Origin: Sanchytrium tribonematis
Lineage: Eukaryota; Sanchytriomycota; Sanchytriomycetes; Sanchytriales; Sanchytriaceae
Reading direction: 5' to 3'
Length of the DNA stretch: 10,587 nt
Assembly: GCA_018985235.1 (NCBI GenBank)
Contig: JADGIG010000290.1
Span: 1 to 10,587, forward strand
Shown: one piece after another, positions 8,115 to 10,587 of the stretch
How positions within the stretch are numbered: position 1 is the stretch's first letter
Layout of the letters: each line of letters opens with the position of its first letter
Translations under genes and position numbers: made by a program
The notes under the pieces: generated by a model
The model's input: only the letters and a program-made list of their open reading frames with translations
What the model was told of the DNA's origin: nothing
Database searches by the model: none

Positions 8115-8343
8115 CAATGTAGGGTAGCCAGTTGCTTTTTAACGTATGATATTAATTAAATTCATTTTGGACCAATCACAATTAATTGGACCTTGTAGCT
8201 CTAATGTAACTCGGTCAAAAAAACTTGCAACGTATACCAGATTAACCCACGGTTGTATCCAAACATAACAACTAGATTTTCACACGGAAGTGGCAAATAT
8301 CTATGATTGGCGGATTCTCATACGTTACATTTCTCCAGCAAAA
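8115..8343. promoter_or_regulatory. Bidirectional promoter between the SNARE and YEATS genes
   Basis: This 229-nt gap separates divergent starts. It contains a CCAAT box (8172-8176) and an inverted CCAAT (ATTGG, 8185-8189) facing each other across 8 nt, which suits NF-Y/HAP-type control of both genes. An ATG directly followed by TAA sits at 8204-8209, and an ATG at 8303 opens a short frame overlapping the YEATS start. No convincing TATA box was seen. Confidence 0.55.
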
Positions 8344-8377
8344 ATGCAATCAAACTTCACCCAACTTGATCCTTTGA
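8303..8377 (+). other. Possible uORF overlapping the YEATS start
   Basis: The ATG at 8303 opens a 24-codon frame, different from that of the YEATS protein, which runs past the YEATS ATG at 8344 and stops at TGA 8375-8377. If the mRNA starts upstream of 8303, scanning ribosomes would meet this ATG first and translation of the main frame would be reduced. If transcription starts downstream it has no effect. No GT-AG pair of suitable length was found that would join it to the main frame. Confidence 0.3.
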
Positions 8378-9953
8378 GTCCACTTTCACGGATCAAAAGG
8401 GTTATTGATCAAGAATTTCGAGTGGAAAAACTTTTGCGAGCAAAAGATATTACCGACTTAACTCAACTTGAAGAAAAAGTTGCATTTTTAATTGAAGAAA
8501 CACAGAGGCCTTATGTATCTCCAATTAGCGCCATTGAACCCTCTCCAATACTTAGTAGGAAAGATAGCATTCCCGTAATATTTCAAGACACTATGGGACA
8601 GTACATTAAATTGACTTGCAAAGTTTGTTCTCGCAGCAATTTTAATAGTCCGCAGGCTCTTATCGCCCATTCTCAAACTTCTCATAATATTAGTTTGGGA
8701 ACCCCAAAGGAAGCTATTATGGAATGCGGAAGTATTTTAGATTACCATGAAATTCCTGAAGATACAGATTTAAAAAATCTTAATTATGCTGTTAGCACTT
8801 CTCCAAATCAATCGATCCCGGAGTCCCGAGTACAATCCCCTCCTCAAGCGGAAGATGGTAGAATGAAACGTGGTGCGATCGAATTACCTAAAGTCAAACT
8901 AAACACAATTAATCCACCTGATCCAACATTCTATATCAAAAGATCAGTTATAATAGGTAATATTAATCAATTTATAGCCCCTGAAAATAGAATAACAAAT
9001 TACGAAAAATGCGCCTATAGATGGATGCTTTTTGTGAGAACTAAGTTTGCTATCGATATTACCACTTTTGTCGCGAAAGTACGCTTTTACTTTCATAATT
9101 CTTATAAACCGCATGAGGTGGTAGATGTCACTAGTCCACCCTTTTATGTGACAAGACTAGGATGGGGCGAATTTATTTCCAGAATTCAGATTTTCTTCCA
9201 CGACAGTAGAAATTCTCCTATAGATATCCCATACCATTTAAAACTAGATCAGCAATGTATTGGTAAAGAGGTTTTGGGAGACGAAAAGTTTTACGAATTA
9301 AATTTGCGTAAAGACACCAGGTTTGAGCCTCCTAGAAATTTTCCAGGTCATGACAAATTTGTTCCTAATTTTTTAGAATCACCGATAGACAGTTCTTTGG
9401 TGGAAGAGGCTAGATCTCCGGCAACCAAATCCCAATCGCAACCACGAATAGAAAAAATTCCAAGTATATCAAATTGCAAATTTTGTGGAAGTGAGTCTCC
9501 ACATGAGGTTCCTAGGAATTTGTTTGTTTCTGAAAACAATAACGTGGAAGATTTGGAAAAGAATTTACTATCGGATTTTTCTCTTGTAAACAGGCCGAAT
9601 TTTAATCACCTCGTTGCCCTAGATACCCCTTCATCGAATCAAATTGAGGCTGTTAAGGAATTTTCACAGACGGTAACTCGTTGGACTGATAAACTTTTAG
9701 ATGAAAGTTCATTATACGTCCTCACTCAAGTATTTATATATTTATTTAGGCTGTTAAACTTTTCTTAAGTGGACTCATAGACGTATCTTTAAAATACCAT
9801 AAGAATGGAATACTTTTACCTAGTCAGATAGCTATTGCAATCAAAGATAAGCAGCATTTTGATTTTCTAACAAGTGAAAATCTCAGCCAGACCGTCCCAG
9901 CAACCAAAGAAAAAGAAAGGAAAAAGGACAAAGACGATATGGATTTAGACTAA
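8344..9953 (+). CDS. YEATS2: YEATS2-like chromatin reader with C2H2 finger and histone-fold-like tail
   Basis: 8344..9729 joined to 9750..9953, 529 residues. The order is: N-terminal helix RIKRVIDQEFRVEKLLRAKD (16-35) followed by a second helix, as in YEATS2; a C2H2 finger (Cys92, Cys95, His109, His114); a linker; the YEATS domain (about 198-325), with IIGN, the YRWMLFVR strand, FHNSYKPHEVV, SPPFYVTRLGWGEF and IQIFFHD; a Cys pair NCKFCGSE (377-384); and, after the intron, AVKLFLSGLIDVSL and LPSQIAIAIKDKQHFDFLT, which resemble the NF-YC-like histone fold of YEATS2. The Ser of HNSY and the GWGEF loop build the known acyl-lysine pocket. In animals YEATS2 belongs to the ATAC acetyltransferase complex and pairs with NC2-beta through that fold; the same role here is inferred. 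The start is the first ATG; the frame upstream is open for 25 codons but has no ATG. Confidence 0.87.
9730..9749 (+). other. 20-nt spliceosomal intron in the YEATS gene
   Basis: The intron reads GTATTTATATATTTATTTAG and lies in phase 0 after residue 462 (Gln). It has no in-frame stop itself, but reading through shifts the frame to a stop at 9766-9768. Removing it extends the protein by 67 residues carrying the FDFLT motif expected at the end of a YEATS2-type histone fold. It shares GTATT and a TTTAG-like end with the tricalbin intron. Confidence 0.87.
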
Positions 9954-9981
9954 ATTTATTAATATTTAATTTTTACTGTTT

Positions 9982-9987
9982 AATAAA
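9982..9987 (+). terminator. AATAAA poly(A) signal of the YEATS gene
   Basis: This AATAAA lies 29 nt after the TAA at 9951-9953 and just before the stop of the converging gene (9989-9991 on the minus strand). Cleavage would place the mRNA end inside the antisense of that gene's last codons. Confidence 0.55.
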
Positions 9988-9988
9988 A

Positions 9989-10587
9989 TTAGGCTTTATT
10001 CCTTCCTTTTATGATAAATATTCCAATTTTTAGAGATTCATACAATAGCTCCCTTAAATCATTATTCAAATAGCTAGTTGATAAACACGTGATTTCTTGA
10101 TATTGCAAAATGTCAGTCAGGCTGGACATCAATTGTAAGATTATTTGATCTTTCCTATCGCTATCTTTTTTGACCCAATAAGTCTTGAGATTACCGAGGT
10201 ATTGTAGGCACAATATTAATGACTGAATTGAGGTTCTTTATAAACAAAAAATACTCTTTAGTTGGCATAGTTCTATTTTCATTCAATTCTAAATAAAAAC
10301 TTCTTGTGGCTGCAAGAACTCTCTCCAAAAGTAGAAAATGCAAATCTTCATTTTCATTATCTGAAAGCGAACTGACCTGAAATTTAAATATTGCTTCCAA
10401 AGTCTGTAGGTCAATCATGTCATTCATTAATTGAAGTTGACCGTTGTTATATTTTAGCCCAAAGGATTTGTAAAACCTTTCTTTATCGTTGCCAATGTCT
10501 TTCGACGCATCTCTCAGTTCAAGTATCTTATCAAGCCCTTTCACCAAATCACCTACCAACGCGCTGTCAATTTTGTCTGCTTTTATA
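9989..10587 (-). CDS. Unrecognised helical protein, 5' end outside window
   Basis: The complement of 10255..10587 joined to 9989..10235, removing a 19-nt intron; 192 residues are visible and the frame is open at the window edge. I do not recognise the family. The composition is Leu/Ile-rich and predicted helical throughout: examples are LVKGLDKILELRD, LHFLLLERVLAATRSFYLEL, then across the junction SIQSLILCLQYLGNLKTYW, and DQIILQLMSSLTDILQ. Amphipathic helices of 15-20 residues separated by short turns suggest a HEAT/ARM-like alpha-solenoid C-terminus, but that is a guess. There is no signal peptide, metal-binding motif or membrane segment. It ends RNKA and TAA at 9989-9991, converging on the YEATS gene with 35 nt between stops. 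An additional intron in the upstream part cannot be excluded. Confidence 0.72.
9995..10000 (-). terminator. AATAAA inside the last codons of the rightmost gene
   Basis: On the minus strand the final codons read AGG AAT AAA GCC TAA, so a poly(A) signal sits in coding sequence just before the stop. If used, the 3' UTR would be only about 5-25 nt. This is a motif match only. Confidence 0.4.
10236..10254 (-). other. 19-nt intron in the rightmost gene
   Basis: The minus strand reads GTATTTTTTGTTTATAAAG, in phase 2 (GA|A gives Glu). Without splicing the frame stops 15 codons later at a TAA. With it, two open frames join seamlessly into one helical protein. The start GTATT and the length match the two other introns of the window. 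The terminal AAAG is a weaker acceptor context than TTAG. Longer alternatives (28 or 40 nt, ending at 10187) also restore frame but lack the shared donor. Confidence 0.7.

Noticed and set aside
8115-8117. TTG start one codon before the SNARE ATG
   Set aside because: The ATG at 8112-8114 follows immediately and is the normal eukaryotic choice.
8290-8343. Extension of the YEATS protein to a GTG at 8290
   Set aside because: The gene is eukaryotic, so a GTG start is unlikely; the first in-frame ATG is at 8344 and already gives the full YEATS2-type N-terminal helix.
10187-10226. 40-nt (10187-10226) or 28-nt (10187-10214) intron in the rightmost gene
   Set aside because: Both keep the frame, but they start GTCAT or GTGCC, lack the shared GTATT donor, and would delete the regular helical stretch that the 19-nt intron creates. 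Not formally excluded.
1-10587. Bacterial operon, CRISPR array, insertion sequence or tRNA gene
   Set aside because: No direct repeats, terminal inverted repeats, transposase frames or cloverleaf sequences were seen by eye, and the protein families are eukaryotic.

Overview
This is a gene-dense piece of a eukaryotic nuclear genome, most likely from an early-diverging, flagellate (zoosporic) fungus such as a rozellid, aphelid or chytrid-like lineage. The reasons are: a tricalbin-type SMP/multi-C2 protein and a Pho80-like cyclin (fungal flavour), a clear homologue of the axonemal protein CFAP58 (so a flagellum, or a recent flagellate ancestor), spliceosomal GT-AG introns, AATAAA poly(A) signals, and AT-rich DNA with the standard stops TAA and TAG. 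I cannot fix the species from the sequence alone.

Layout, left to right: (1) tricalbin, minus strand, 3' end cut by the window start; (2) a short, divergent Rab escort protein/GDI-family protein, minus, 41 nt upstream of the tricalbin; (3) a 196-nt bidirectional promoter; (4) a small Pho80/PCL-like cyclin, plus; (5) CFAP58, plus, starting 6 nt after the cyclin stop; (6) a SNAP-25/Sec9-like Qbc-SNARE, minus, converging on CFAP58 with 2 nt between stop codons; (7) a 229-nt bidirectional promoter; (8) a YEATS2-like chromatin reader, plus; (9) an unrecognised helical protein, minus, cut at its 5' end by the window end. Roughly 95% of the window is coding by this model.

The main discovery is a set of ultra-short introns of 19, 20 and 19 nt, in the tricalbin, the YEATS protein and the last gene. 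Each begins GTATT and ends AG. In the first two, removal restores recognisable protein: the last two C2 domains of the tricalbin and a histone-fold-like C-terminus of the YEATS protein. In the third, removal joins two open frames that no recognised family can confirm. Ordinary gene finders would truncate or split all three genes. The cyclin and CFAP58 are also in the same frame, separated only by a TAG that could itself lie in a 21-nt intron, so a two-gene or a fusion reading is open. Compaction shows as well in AATAAA signals that overlap stop codons and in 3' ends that must run into neighbouring genes.

There is no operon-like pathway. Three of the genes concern membranes and traffic (tricalbin at ER-plasma membrane contacts, Rab escort protein, Qbc-SNARE), one the cell cycle or nutrient signalling, one the flagellum and one chromatin. 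Their closeness reflects genome compaction more than shared function. No RNA genes, mobile elements, CRISPR arrays or long repeats were seen.
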